Shown: piece by piece, positions 1-7,251 of the stretch | How positions within the stretch are numbered: the stretch's first letter is position 1 | Layout of the letters: each line of letters opens with the position of its first letter | Assembly (NCBI GenBank): GCA_036266155.1 | Contig: DATANR010000326.1 | Location: 1-11,390, forward strand | Source of the DNA: SIAJ01 sp036266155 | Lineage (GTDB): Bacteria; Planctomycetota; Planctomycetia; Gemmatales; Gemmataceae | Direction: 5' to 3' | Length of the DNA: 11,390 bases | Notes under the pieces: generated by a model | What the model saw: only the letters and a program-made list of their open reading frames with translations | Told to the model about the DNA's origin: nothing | Databases searched by the model: none | Program-made: the position numbers and the translations under genes

Positions 1-41
1 GTCAGCGGCCCGATAATGACAATCAAAATCGGGCCGCTGAC
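1..41 (-). terminator. Possible hairpin terminator downstream of the giant fusion gene
   Basis: The 14-bp perfect inverted repeat 1-14/28-41 would form a very stable GC-rich hairpin in the minus-strand transcript, about 70 bases after the stop codon at 112-114. No T tract can be seen because the window ends at the left arm. It may simply be part of the repeat cluster, with termination as a side effect. Confidence 0.3.
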
Positions 42-108
42 GCGGCTCCGCTCGCCTTGAGGCGTAGCCCGCGTCATTATCGGGCCGCTGACGCGGCTCC
101 GCTCGCCT
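1..108. repeat. Cluster of direct and inverted GC-rich repeats (REP-like)
   Basis: This gene-free stretch is built from copies of one unit. A 30-bp word at 28-57 recurs without mismatch at 79-108. The first 20 bases (1-20) are the exact reverse complement of 73-92, and 1-14 pairs with 28-41 as a 14-bp inverted repeat around a 13-base spacer. Inside each 30-bp copy, GCGGCTCCGC is a further small self-complementary word. The arrangement looks like a bacterial REP/BIME-type intergenic element. It lies directly after the stop codon of the giant minus-strand gene, so its RNA would fold in that gene's 3' untranslated region. The family name is unknown to me, and the element may continue beyond the left edge of the window. 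Confidence 0.85.
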
Positions 109-111
109 GGG

Positions 112-3100
112 TCACTTCACTACTTGAAATGTCACCATCCGCAAATCAATCAGCGCCCCGCGCAACCCATCCGCCGCGCGAATCACGATGCGTCCCTCCC
201 CCGCGGGCAGCTTCATCGTACCAACCTTCACCGTCTGATACTTCGCCCATGTGCCAGTGCTGACGACCTTCCAGCGGATCGGCGTGTCGCCGCCTTCGAT
301 CAGCAGCTCGTTGCCGGCGGAGTTGGCATCGCAGGCGTAGTCCAGGGTCACTTCGAATGTGCCGGCTTTGGGTAACTCAATCCGCCATTCGGCGCGGTCG
401 TCATTGCCGTGCCACATGCCGAGGTTTTTGAAGTCGGATTCGAAGGCGATGTCGGTGCCGTAAATCTCTGCCGTTTCGGCGCTAAGCCGCAAACGGCCGT
501 CGGACAGTTTCACGATGGCGGGGGTGTTGCCGGGGAACGCGCGGGGTGGCGGGCGATTGCTCGTGAGGAACGCGAGCAGGTCGGCCATGTCCTTTTTGGG
601 GAGGTCTTTTTCTAAACCCTCGGGCATCAGCGATTTGCCGGAGCCGCGGAATTCGTCGATGTCCGTGCGCAACAGGTTATCTTCCTTGCGTTGTTGGCCG
701 CGGAGGATGATCGTGGTCGCCGTCTCGGCCGCGAGCAGGCCGCTGATGGTGCGGCCATCTTTCATCGCGGCCTGATACTCGACATAGCGCGAATCGAGAT
801 TGCGGTTCGGGTCCAGAATCTCTTGCAGCAGAAACGCCGGCGTCCGATTGGCGAGCGCCGCCAGGTCCGGCCCGACGTGATTGCCAATGTCGCCGAGCTT
901 GTGGCACGCGGCACAGACGCGCGTGAAGACGGCCTTGCCACGCTCCTTGTCGCCATTGGCGGTGACGTCGGCGTAGTCCTTGAGGACCTTTGCCCGATCG
1001 GGACTGGCGGCGCCGTCGAAGACCTTGGCGGCCCGGTCGCGGATGGTTTTGTCGGCGTGATTTAGGAGCTTTTGACGACGGGCGGCATCGATTTCGGTGG
1101 CTGAAATTGCCTTGTTTTCGATCGCCTTCAACAAGATACCTGGGCCGTCTCGGCGGGCGAGGAGAAGGTCGAAGATCTGCGCTCGAGTGGCCGGAGGGTG
1201 GCTTTTCCAACCATCCAGAACGAGACCAAACGCGGCAGGGTCTTTCAGTTTGGCGATGTGGTTCACCGTTGCCGACCGGAGCGCCGGACTGGATGCCGCC
1301 GACAGGAGGTAGCGAAAAGTCCAGCGCTCCGGGTAAGTCAACTCCGGGCCGCGACCGAGAAGGCGGATAGCAGCGATTCGAACAGGCTCCGGCGCTTTGC
1401 CTTCATCTAGCATGCGCGAGGCTGCCGCCTGAGCTTCGGTGATTTGATGCGTTAACTCGGCGTCAAGTATCGTCGGTTGGTCCAAATGACCGGCGATCGT
1501 TTCGAATTGCCATCGCGTGAATGCATTTCTTGGCTTGCTCGCGGCCTTAAGCAACGTGAGCCTTGCCTCATCGTTTTTCATGGCGGCGGCCATGCGCATG
1601 ACTTGTGCCATGAATTCTGAAGGCGGATCGATATCGCCGGAGTATTCGAGCACTTTCGCAATGGTCTCGGATAAATTCTCCTTGCTAAGACTGCTTAAGA
1701 TCGCAGCCACTAAATATGGATCATCAGCTTTACGACAGGCAATATAGCCAAGGACAATTCCGGTCCTCGGATCGTCCCACGCGCCGAATGTGGCGGCGAC
1801 TTGTTGCCGAACCTTTGGGTCGGGGTCCATCGCAAGCCGGCTGACTTCTGTCCTGACGTCACGTTCGGTCGAAATGAGTTGCTCTGCCACACGGATTGCC
1901 GGCACGCAATGCGGAGACGCCGGAACGTTTTCCTGATGACGGAATTCCACGACCAGCGCTTCTTTCAAATCGTCAACCGACACTGCTCCAAGATTGCTCA
2001 AAGCCGCGAGCGCATTTACCTGATAAAGCGGTGACCCTCGCCATCGGGCAAGTTTGCTCAGCATCGCCGACGTTGCTGGATCCTTCGCTTGTCGCCATGA
2101 GAGAATCTGCATCGCCATGTCGCGCGTCCAGCCATTTCGATTCATCATCGCCTTGGCCACGTCTTCGGACTTCCGCTCATCAAGGCGCACCCAATCACGT
2201 AACTCCATGCGTGGCCGCACCCGATAAATCCGCCCCATCCCGTGCCCCGCGCGCAGATCGAGCTTCGCCGCGTCCTGCGGCGGAATCCACCGCGGATGCT
2301 CGATCACGTGGCGGTACATGTCGACGATCCAGAGGCAACCGTCGGGGCCGGTGACGGCTTGCACGGGGCGGAACCAGTTGTCGGTCGACGCGAGGAACTC
2401 GCTCTCCTTCTCGTCGTCCGGGCGGTGGGCCTCGAACGTGCAGCCCTTCGGTGTCAGCTTCAGGCGATGCACGCACAGGTTGACCGGCTCGCAGGTGAAG
2501 GCGTTGCCGCGGAAGTCGGGGCCGAGCAGGTCGTCGCGGTAAATGCACAATCCGCACGCGGCCGTCACCGAATTGGGCGGACCGGAAAGCGCGAAACGTT
2601 GGGCGTCGCTCTTGATCGGAAAGAGCCGATTCGGATTCGGGTCGGCCGGCACATTGACCGAGCTGTTCGGATACGTGACGTACGGGTTCCGCTTCAGGTA
2701 ATGGTCGTCGAGCGGGTAGTGGCGGATGAGATTGCTGTTGTCGCAGCCGAACCAGTTGCCCCAGTCGTCGCGGACTCGGCCCTGCTGCGTGACGCCCGTC
2801 ACCGGCTCCAGCTCGCCCGTATCCGGCTTAATGCGAAAGTCGCGGTTGCCGAGCGCGTAGGTCTTGCCGTTGAAGCTCTTGATGTTGCCGCCGAACAGGC
2901 CGCACGAGCCATAGACCCAGCCATCGAGACCGTATTGCAGACTGTTCACGCGGGCCTGATAGTTGTCGGTCCCGAAGCCGGTGAAAAGCCTTTTGACGAC
3001 GTCGGCCTTGCCCGTGCCTTTGGTGTCCTCCGCGTAGAGGATGTCCGGGGCGGCACAGATCAGCACGCCCTTGCGCCAGACGGTGACGCCGGTCGGGAAC

Positions 3101-4746
3101 GGGATGTTGTCGATGAACGTCGTCGCCTTGTCGAACTTGCCCTCGGCGTTCGCGGTGAGAAAACGCACGCGGCCGCCCGGCTCGAATTTGCCGGCCTTGC
3201 CCTTCGGATAGTCGATCATCTCGCAAACCCAGAGCTTGCCGTCCGGCCCGAAGTCGATGGCGACCGGCGAATCGACGAGCGGCTCCGCGGCCATCAGCTC
3301 GACCGTCAGATTGGGCTTGGTGCGGATCGCCGCAAGCGACTGTTGCGGCGACTTGGGCATCACACCGACCTTGTTGGCGTCGAACTTTGCGGGAAAGGTA
3401 TTGCCGAGTTGCTCCTTTACCGTGGCGACGATCGGCTCTTCCAGGCCCGGCTTGAAGGGGGCTGGCACATCGTAATAGATCATCGCCCCGCCGCCTTCGT
3501 AGCCGCCCTCCTTCAAGATGCGCTCGCTCGGGATGTAGCAGGGAGCGGAGTTCGCGTAGGCGTTGACCCAGAGGCGCTGGCCGTCGAGTTCTTTCTTGAG
3601 GCGCAATGAGTAGTCGACGACAACTTCGCCGGGAAGGAAGGCGATTGCGAACGCGGGGGCACCGGTCGCTAACGCTCCCGGCTCGCCTGTTCCAGTGAAT
3701 GACCAAGTCTGAATTGGGTAATTGATCTTGATGATGAGCGCTTCTTTGCGATCGAGCTTCGCGAGGGTAACGCGGGCGTGGTGACCAATGGCGTCGGTGC
3801 GTTTGGCTTTCTCGTCCCATTCGGCGCGGGTCGGCAACGTGGCGAGCGGCAGTTCGATGGTTTTCGATTGGGCGACGATCTTGCCCGTGACGGGCGCGCG
3901 AAAGTTGTTGGCGAGTCGTTTGATCTCGGTGGCGATCTCGCGGCCCTCAAGCTGGGAGGGCTCGACATCGTCACCCTTCGCCCGAGTCGGCGGATTCGAG
4001 TCGGCCCCGCAGCCGATGGAGACGAGAGCGATGGAATCGGGAAACGCCGACTGAATCGCCTCGGCCGCGAAACCGGCCCAGTCGCCGCCAATCTTGTTGT
4101 TCGATTGGGTGACGCAATGGCAGGCGTAGCTTGTGTAAACGGCCCGCACTTTGCCCGTCGTGGCATCGTGAACGAACAGCACCGGCAAATCGTGATCGAC
4201 CGGCCCGCCCTTGGTGCGCCGATTCGTCGCGAAACCAACTTGGCCGATGGCATAGCTGAGCTTGGCCGGCGTTCGCTTCTTCAACGCTTCGAGGCCGACC
4301 GATTCGAGCTTGTCCAGGAACTCGACCGTGTATTTGTCGATGCGGTCGAGGTGCTCCTTCGGAATCTCGACGCCAAAGAGTGTGACATTGGCTCCCTTGA
4401 GCATCGGCCCCGTGTGCGTGTGCGTCGCGGTGATCGCGAGGCGCTCGGCTTTCAGCCCGGCCTTCGCGAACCGCTGCGCGAGGTTAGCCCGGATGTCGTC
4501 GGGGATGCCAAGCACATCGACGGTGATGAGCAGCGTTGGTTCCTTCGATTCATCTTCGATAGCGAGCGCTCGCGCCCAGATGCGATGATAGACCCCCTCG
4601 GATTCGGTGCGCCGAAAGCCGAAACCATTGAGGCGAATCGGAGTGCTCGGCGTGATGTCGACCTGGGCGGTGCCGACCATGTAGGTGTCGGCGGCGTCGG
4701 CGATGAGCGGCAGGAGGGTAAGTGCGAGAAGTGCGAAGCGAAACAT
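112..4746 (-). CDS. Secreted ceramidase-like / PVC-type dehydrogenase / cytochrome c fusion protein
   Basis: A 1544-residue predicted exported protein. The chosen start (MFRFALLALTLLP) begins a clear signal peptide ending near ADA-AD and has a GGAG site 6 bases upstream; an in-frame ATG 18 codons earlier has neither. Residues ~20-460 resemble the neutral/alkaline ceramidase N-terminal family: ITATHTHTGP (H109, H111), H210 in YACHC, E374 in FLPGEVVVDY and perhaps Y416 could be zinc ligands. Residues ~475-845 resemble the planctomycete membrane-bound dehydrogenase beta-propeller (MAAEPLVDSPVAIDFGPDG, then DMYRHVIEHPRW). Residues ~845-1255 look like HEAT repeats. Residues ~1262-1398 form a haem-binding domain with CAACH (C1278, C1281, H1282). 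Residues ~1400-1544 are probably a beta-sandwich of carbohydrate-binding type. The likely role is periplasmic oxidation or hydrolysis of a polymer or lipid; the substrate is unknown. A repeat-derived insert lies at residues ~351-364, and codon use shifts in the HEAT region. Confidence 0.85.
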   Translation of the reverse strand: MFRFALLALTLLPLIADAADTYMVGTAQVDITPSTPIRLNGFGFRRTESEGVYHRIWARALAIEDESKEPTLLITVDVLGIPDDIRANLAQRFAKAGLKAERLAITATHTHTGPMLKGANVTLFGVEIPKEHLDRIDKYTVEFLDKLESVGLEALKKRTPAKLSYAIGQVGFATNRRTKGGPVDHDLPVLFVHDATTGKVRAVYTSYACHCVTQSNNKIGGDWAGFAAEAIQSAFPDSIALVSIGCGADSNPPTRAKGDDVEPSQLEGREIATEIKRLANNFRAPVTGKIVAQSKTIELPLATLPTRAEWDEKAKRTDAIGHHARVTLAKLDRKEALIIKINYPIQTWSFTGTGEPGALATGAPAFAIAFLPGEVVVDYSLRLKKELDGQRLWVNAYANSAPCYIPSERILKEGGYEGGGAMIYYDVPAPFKPGLEEPIVATVKEQLGNTFPAKFDANKVGVMPKSPQQSLAAIRTKPNLTVELMAAEPLVDSPVAIDFGPDGKLWVCEMIDYPKGKAGKFEPGGRVRFLTANAEGKFDKATTFIDNIPFPTGVTVWRKGVLICAAPDILYAEDTKGTGKADVVKRLFTGFGTDNYQARVNSLQYGLDGWVYGSCGLFGGNIKSFNGKTYALGNRDFRIKPDTGELEPVTGVTQQGRVRDDWGNWFGCDNSNLIRHYPLDDHYLKRNPYVTYPNSSVNVPADPNPNRLFPIKSDAQRFALSGPPNSVTAACGLCIYRDDLLGPDFRGNAFTCEPVNLCVHRLKLTPKGCTFEAHRPDDEKESEFLASTDNWFRPVQAVTGPDGCLWIVDMYRHVIEHPRWIPPQDAAKLDLRAGHGMGRIYRVRPRMELRDWVRLDERKSEDVAKAMMNRNGWTRDMAMQILSWRQAKDPATSAMLSKLARWRGSPLYQVNALAALSNLGAVSVDDLKEALVVEFRHQENVPASPHCVPAIRVAEQLISTERDVRTEVSRLAMDPDPKVRQQVAATFGAWDDPRTGIVLGYIACRKADDPYLVAAILSSLSKENLSETIAKVLEYSGDIDPPSEFMAQVMRMAAAMKNDEARLTLLKAASKPRNAFTRWQFETIAGHLDQPTILDAELTHQITEAQAAASRMLDEGKAPEPVRIAAIRLLGRGPELTYPERWTFRYLLSAASSPALRSATVNHIAKLKDPAAFGLVLDGWKSHPPATRAQIFDLLLARRDGPGILLKAIENKAISATEIDAARRQKLLNHADKTIRDRAAKVFDGAASPDRAKVLKDYADVTANGDKERGKAVFTRVCAACHKLGDIGNHVGPDLAALANRTPAFLLQEILDPNRNLDSRYVEYQAAMKDGRTISGLLAAETATTIILRGQQRKEDNLLRTDIDEFRGSGKSLMPEGLEKDLPKKDMADLLAFLTSNRPPPRAFPGNTPAIVKLSDGRLRLSAETAEIYGTDIAFESDFKNLGMWHGNDDRAEWRIELPKAGTFEVTLDYACDANSAGNELLIEGGDTPIRWKVVSTGTWAKYQTVKVGTMKLPAGEGRIVIRAADGLRGALIDLRMVTFQVVK
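3661..3688. repeat. REP-like word inside a coding sequence, in frame
   Basis: The plus strand here contains CGCTAACGC followed five bases later by GCTCGCCT. This closely parallels CGCTGACGC, six bases, GCTCGCCT in the left-end repeat cluster (35-57 and 86-108). On the minus strand it is read as part of the giant gene, giving the Gly/Pro-rich stretch TGTGEPGALATGAP (residues ~351-364) just before the conserved FLPGEVVVDY segment. From memory, related proteins run almost directly from PIQTW to FLPGEV, which suggests an in-frame insertion. That comparison is recollection, not an alignment. Confidence 0.5.
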
Positions 4747-4752
4747 GATCGG

Positions 4753-4756
4753 CTCC
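4753..4756 (-). promoter_or_regulatory. Shine-Dalgarno site fixing the giant gene's start
   Basis: On the minus strand GGAG is followed by CCGATC and then ATG at 4746-4744, a 6-base spacer. It supports the start that gives an N-terminal signal peptide over the in-frame ATG at 4800. Confidence 0.6.
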
Positions 4757-4800
4757 GACAGCGGTGAGATGGCGAGTATGATGCGTGGCGAAGCACGCAA

Positions 4801-4890
4801 CGGCGAGCGTCGAGGCGTAAGCCCGAAGTGGGCTTCGCATATCAGAACGCTTGCCCGACATACGTCGGGCTTACGCCTCGACGCTCGCCG
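4801..4890. repeat. 26-bp perfect inverted repeat with inner hairpins
   Basis: The left arm 4801-4826 is the exact reverse complement of the right arm 4865-4890, around a 38-base loop. The inside holds further hairpins: AAGCCC/GGGCTT (4819-4824/4830-4835) and GCCCGAC/GTCGGGC (4853-4859/4864-4870). These compete with the long stem. The right arm starts 3 bases beyond the oxidoreductase stop codon (4894-4896), and the left arm ends 54 bases before the giant gene's start codon. It can therefore separate two co-directional genes as a terminator. The left arm shares GAGGCGTA(A)GCCCG with 59-71, and CGCTCGCC occurs in both places, so it probably belongs to the same dispersed repeat family as the left-end cluster. 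Confidence 0.85.
4853..4870 (-). terminator. Compact terminator-like hairpin after the oxidoreductase gene
   Basis: GCCCGAC and GTCGGGC form a 7-bp GC-rich stem with a 4-base loop, about 24 bases after the oxidoreductase stop codon on the minus strand. There is no T tract, so intrinsic termination is uncertain. It is nested in the larger 26-bp inverted repeat. Confidence 0.35.
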
Positions 4891-4893
4891 GAA

Positions 4894-6159
4894 TCAGAAT
4901 CGCCCCGGCGAAAATGGCCCCGGATCGATATGCGTCGCCCGTCCATCCATGATCTCGGCCACCAGCTTCCCCGTTCCCGGCGCCATCGACAGGCCCAGCA
5001 TGTTGTGGCCCGCGGCGATCATGACGTTGCTCAGCGCCGGGCTGCGGCCGATCACGGGCAAGCCGTCGGGCGTCATCGGCCGCCAGCCGGACCAGGTTTC
5101 TTGCACGGGCTTACCCACCGGTTCCGCGAGATACAAACTGGCGGCTTGCTTCAGGTACTCGATGCGTTTCGGCGAAACGGAATCGTCGTAGCCAACGAAT
5201 TCCATCATCGAGCCGAGTCGATAGCCACTCTGCATCGGCGTGACAGCGACGCGGTGTTCTTCAAAGATCATCGGAATCTTCGGGCAATTCGCGGGCCGGG
5301 CCGTGGTCATCGAATAGCCCTTGCCCGGCTGGATCGGCAGTCGGCAGCCGAGGCGGTCGTTGAGCAATGGGCTCCAGGCCCCGGCGGCGAGCACAAAGGC
5401 GTCGGCACTCAATTCGCCATCGGCGGTGGATGCTGCCTTAGCTTGACCACCATCGCGAACGAAGGCTTTCATCGCGCAATTCTCGCGGATGATGACGCCG
5501 CGGCTTTTCAGGAGCGCTCGCCATGACTTCATCAACCGATCGGGTCGCAGATGTGCATCGGTTTCGTAGAGCCAGCCGCCACCGAGGCCGGGCTTGAGAG
5601 TCGGTTCGAGTTCGCGTAGCGCTACGCCGGCAAGCGGCGTGGCGGGGACGCCGAATTCGGTGCGCAAGAGTTCATCGGTCGCCTTGTAGTGCTCCATCCC
5701 GGCATGGCTTTGAAAAACGAAGAGCAAACCGCGGGCTTCCCATTCGCACTCGATGCCGTCCCGAACGAGTCCCTCATAGAGTGCTCGCGAAGTCGTGAGC
5801 AACGGCTGGATTCCGCGACCGCCTTGAAGCATATCCTGCCGATTGCAACGCCGGGCAAATGCTAGCAGCCAGCGCATCAGCGACAAACTTTTCCACGGCC
5901 GGACCCGCATGGGTGAGTTGCGGCGCATCATCGTCTTCAAGGCCGACGAAACGGCACCCGGCCCCGGCAACGGCAGCACATGACTCGGGCAAACATAGCC
6001 ACAGTTCGCATGTGAGCAGCCGGCTCCGAACCGGCCGCGATCGATGATCGTGACGCGCCAGCCGGATTCGGTGAGGTAATGGGCGCACGCGGCGCCGATG
6101 ACGCCGGCGCCGATGACGATGACGTGCTTCCCATCGCCGCTCGCGGCATAGCGCATCAT
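4894..6159 (-). CDS. DadA-like FAD-dependent D-amino acid (D-hydroxyproline) oxidoreductase
   Basis: A 421-residue enzyme of the DAO/DadA flavoprotein family. An N-terminal Rossmann fold carries GAGVIG at residues 17-22, and D40 ends the second strand, where the FAD ribose is usually bound. The C-terminal part has MTPDGLPVIGRSP and then GHNMLGLSMAPGTGKLVAEI, a typical flavin-contact region of D-amino-acid dehydrogenases. The start ATG overlaps the epimerase stop as ATGA, so the two are probably translationally coupled; a second ATG follows immediately. Next to a hydroxyproline epimerase, the likely reaction is oxidation of cis-4-hydroxy-D-proline to 4-hydroxy-1-pyrroline-2-carboxylate, passing electrons to oxygen or the respiratory chain. 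That substrate is inferred from context; a general D-amino-acid dehydrogenase is the alternative. No signal peptide is seen, and a membrane-associated cytoplasmic location is plausible. Confidence 0.88.
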   Translation of the reverse strand: MMRYAASGDGKHVIVIGAGVIGAACAHYLTESGWRVTIIDRGRFGAGCSHANCGYVCPSHVLPLPGPGAVSSALKTMMRRNSPMRVRPWKSLSLMRWLLAFARRCNRQDMLQGGRGIQPLLTTSRALYEGLVRDGIECEWEARGLLFVFQSHAGMEHYKATDELLRTEFGVPATPLAGVALRELEPTLKPGLGGGWLYETDAHLRPDRLMKSWRALLKSRGVIIRENCAMKAFVRDGGQAKAASTADGELSADAFVLAAGAWSPLLNDRLGCRLPIQPGKGYSMTTARPANCPKIPMIFEEHRVAVTPMQSGYRLGSMMEFVGYDDSVSPKRIEYLKQAASLYLAEPVGKPVQETWSGWRPMTPDGLPVIGRSPALSNVMIAAGHNMLGLSMAPGTGKLVAEIMDGRATHIDPGPFSPGRF

Positions 6160-7109
6160 CGAAACCCCGTCCGAAACGGATCCGTCGGATCCAAAATCAA
6201 CGTCGCCTCCGCCGTCACATATGCCGATCCCGTGATGCTCGGCAGCACTTGCCCGTCGACGATCCGCACCGACCCTTCAAACACGCTGCCGACGACGCTC
6301 TCTTGCCGCCACACGTCGCCGGGCTTGATCTTGCCGTCGGCATGCAGGCACGCCAGCTTCGCGCTGGTGCCGGTCCCGCAGGGCGAGCGGTCGTAGGCCT
6401 TGCCGGGGCAGAGCACAAAATTGCGGCCGTGATTCTGCGCGTCGTGCGGCGGGCCGGTCAATTCAATGTGATCGATCTCCGCGCCGTCGGCGCCGGTGAT
6501 GCTCTGGCGAACCAGTTCCTGACGAATTCGCCAGGTGTAATCGGTGAGCCGATCGACATTGTTCAGGTCCAATTCGAGCCCATGGCCGCCAGTCAGAAAG
6601 AACCAGTTGCCGCCCCACGCGACGTCGCCGAAAACTTTGCCGATACCAGGCACTTCGACGGCGACGTTTTCTCGCAGGCGATAGCTCGGCACATTCTCCA
6701 GCGTCACACGATTGCGACCGTCGTATTCGATGCCGATGACGCCGACGGGCGTATCGAGCCGATGCATTCCCGCTTCGATGCGTCCGAGCCGGCCGAGCGT
6801 AACGACGACACCGATCGTCCCGTGGCCGCACATCCCCAAATACGCCGCGTTGTTAAAGAAGATGACGCCGGAGCAGCAGCTCCAATCGGTCGCCTCGACG
6901 AGGAGAGCACCCACGAGGACGTCCGATCCGCGCGGCTCGTTGATGACGGCCGAGCGGAACCAGTCGAAGCGATCGCGGAAAACTCCGCGCTGCTCGACGA
7001 GAGAACCGTTGCCCAGGTTTGGGCCGCCGGCAATGACGACGCGCGTCGGTTCGCCGCCGGTGTGCGAATCGATCACCTGGATGGGCGTTTCGGCGGGTTC
7101 CAAGGTCAT
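6156..7109 (-). CDS. 4-hydroxyproline 2-epimerase (proline racemase family)
   Basis: A 317-residue cytoplasmic, cofactor-independent epimerase, of normal length for the family. DSHTGGEPTRVV (residues 14-25) is the family's N-terminal signature. The two catalytic cysteines are present: C94 in MCGHGTIG and C244 in SPCGTGTSAK. Having both argues for racemase/epimerase activity over the related trans-3-hydroxyproline dehydratases, in which the second is usually Thr. GHGTIG after the first Cys is, from memory, more typical of hydroxyproline epimerases than of true proline racemases. The expected reaction interconverts trans-4-hydroxy-L-proline and cis-4-hydroxy-D-proline. It is the first gene of a two-gene unit with the overlapping oxidoreductase, which would use the D-isomer. 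I see no good Shine-Dalgarno sequence before the start. Proline racemase remains possible. Confidence 0.9.
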   Translation of the reverse strand: MTLEPAETPIQVIDSHTGGEPTRVVIAGGPNLGNGSLVEQRGVFRDRFDWFRSAVINEPRGSDVLVGALLVEATDWSCCSGVIFFNNAAYLGMCGHGTIGVVVTLGRLGRIEAGMHRLDTPVGVIGIEYDGRNRVTLENVPSYRLRENVAVEVPGIGKVFGDVAWGGNWFFLTGGHGLELDLNNVDRLTDYTWRIRQELVRQSITGADGAEIDHIELTGPPHDAQNHGRNFVLCPGKAYDRSPCGTGTSAKLACLHADGKIKPGDVWRQESVVGSVFEGSVRIVDGQVLPSITGSAYVTAEATLILDPTDPFRTGFR

Positions 7110-7251
7110 GTTGGCAAGATAGGGGGATGGGGAAGGGTTGGCGTCGCCCGCGAAGCATGGTTTTCAGCCCACGCGAGCATCGCGTCCCTTGTTCCGGCGC
7201 TGCCATTCGTGTATCGGTTACACAGTCGGTTTTCCACCGGGAGAAGTGGGC
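7110..7251. promoter_or_regulatory. Divergent intergenic region between the epimerase and lptB
   Basis: These 142 bases separate two genes read in opposite directions, so promoters for both should lie here. On the plus strand TTGTTC (7189-7194) and TATCGG (7212-7217) are 17 bases apart, but each matches the sigma-70 consensus at only three positions. I see no convincing operator palindrome. An open frame running back from lptB to 7138 looks non-coding. Confidence 0.35.
7239..7243 (+). promoter_or_regulatory. Shine-Dalgarno site fixing the lptB start
   Basis: GGGAG lies 8 bases before the ATG at 7252. It supports starting the protein at MALLEARGLVKFYG, where homology to LptB begins, and not at the in-frame ATG at 7138. 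Confidence 0.65.

Noticed and set aside
1..108. CRISPR array
   Set aside because: There are only two copies of the 30-bp word, with one 21-base gap that itself belongs to the inverted repeat, and no cas gene is in the window.
2242..3609. 455-codon plus-strand open frame opposite the giant gene
   Set aside because: It lies in the GC-rich part of a clearly coding minus-strand gene, and its composition (rich in Arg, Val, Ala, Asp) is that of an antisense shadow. No domain is recognisable.
5614..5627. Perfect 14-bp palindrome GCGTAGCGCTACGC
   Set aside because: It lies inside the oxidoreductase gene, where it encodes ordinary family sequence (VALRELEP). No matching copy was seen in the window, so chance is the simplest explanation.
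7138..7251. Upstream in-frame extension of lptB by 38 codons
   Set aside because: The extension has no LptB-like sequence, while a GGGAG site sits 8 bases before the ATG at 7252, where the family homology begins.
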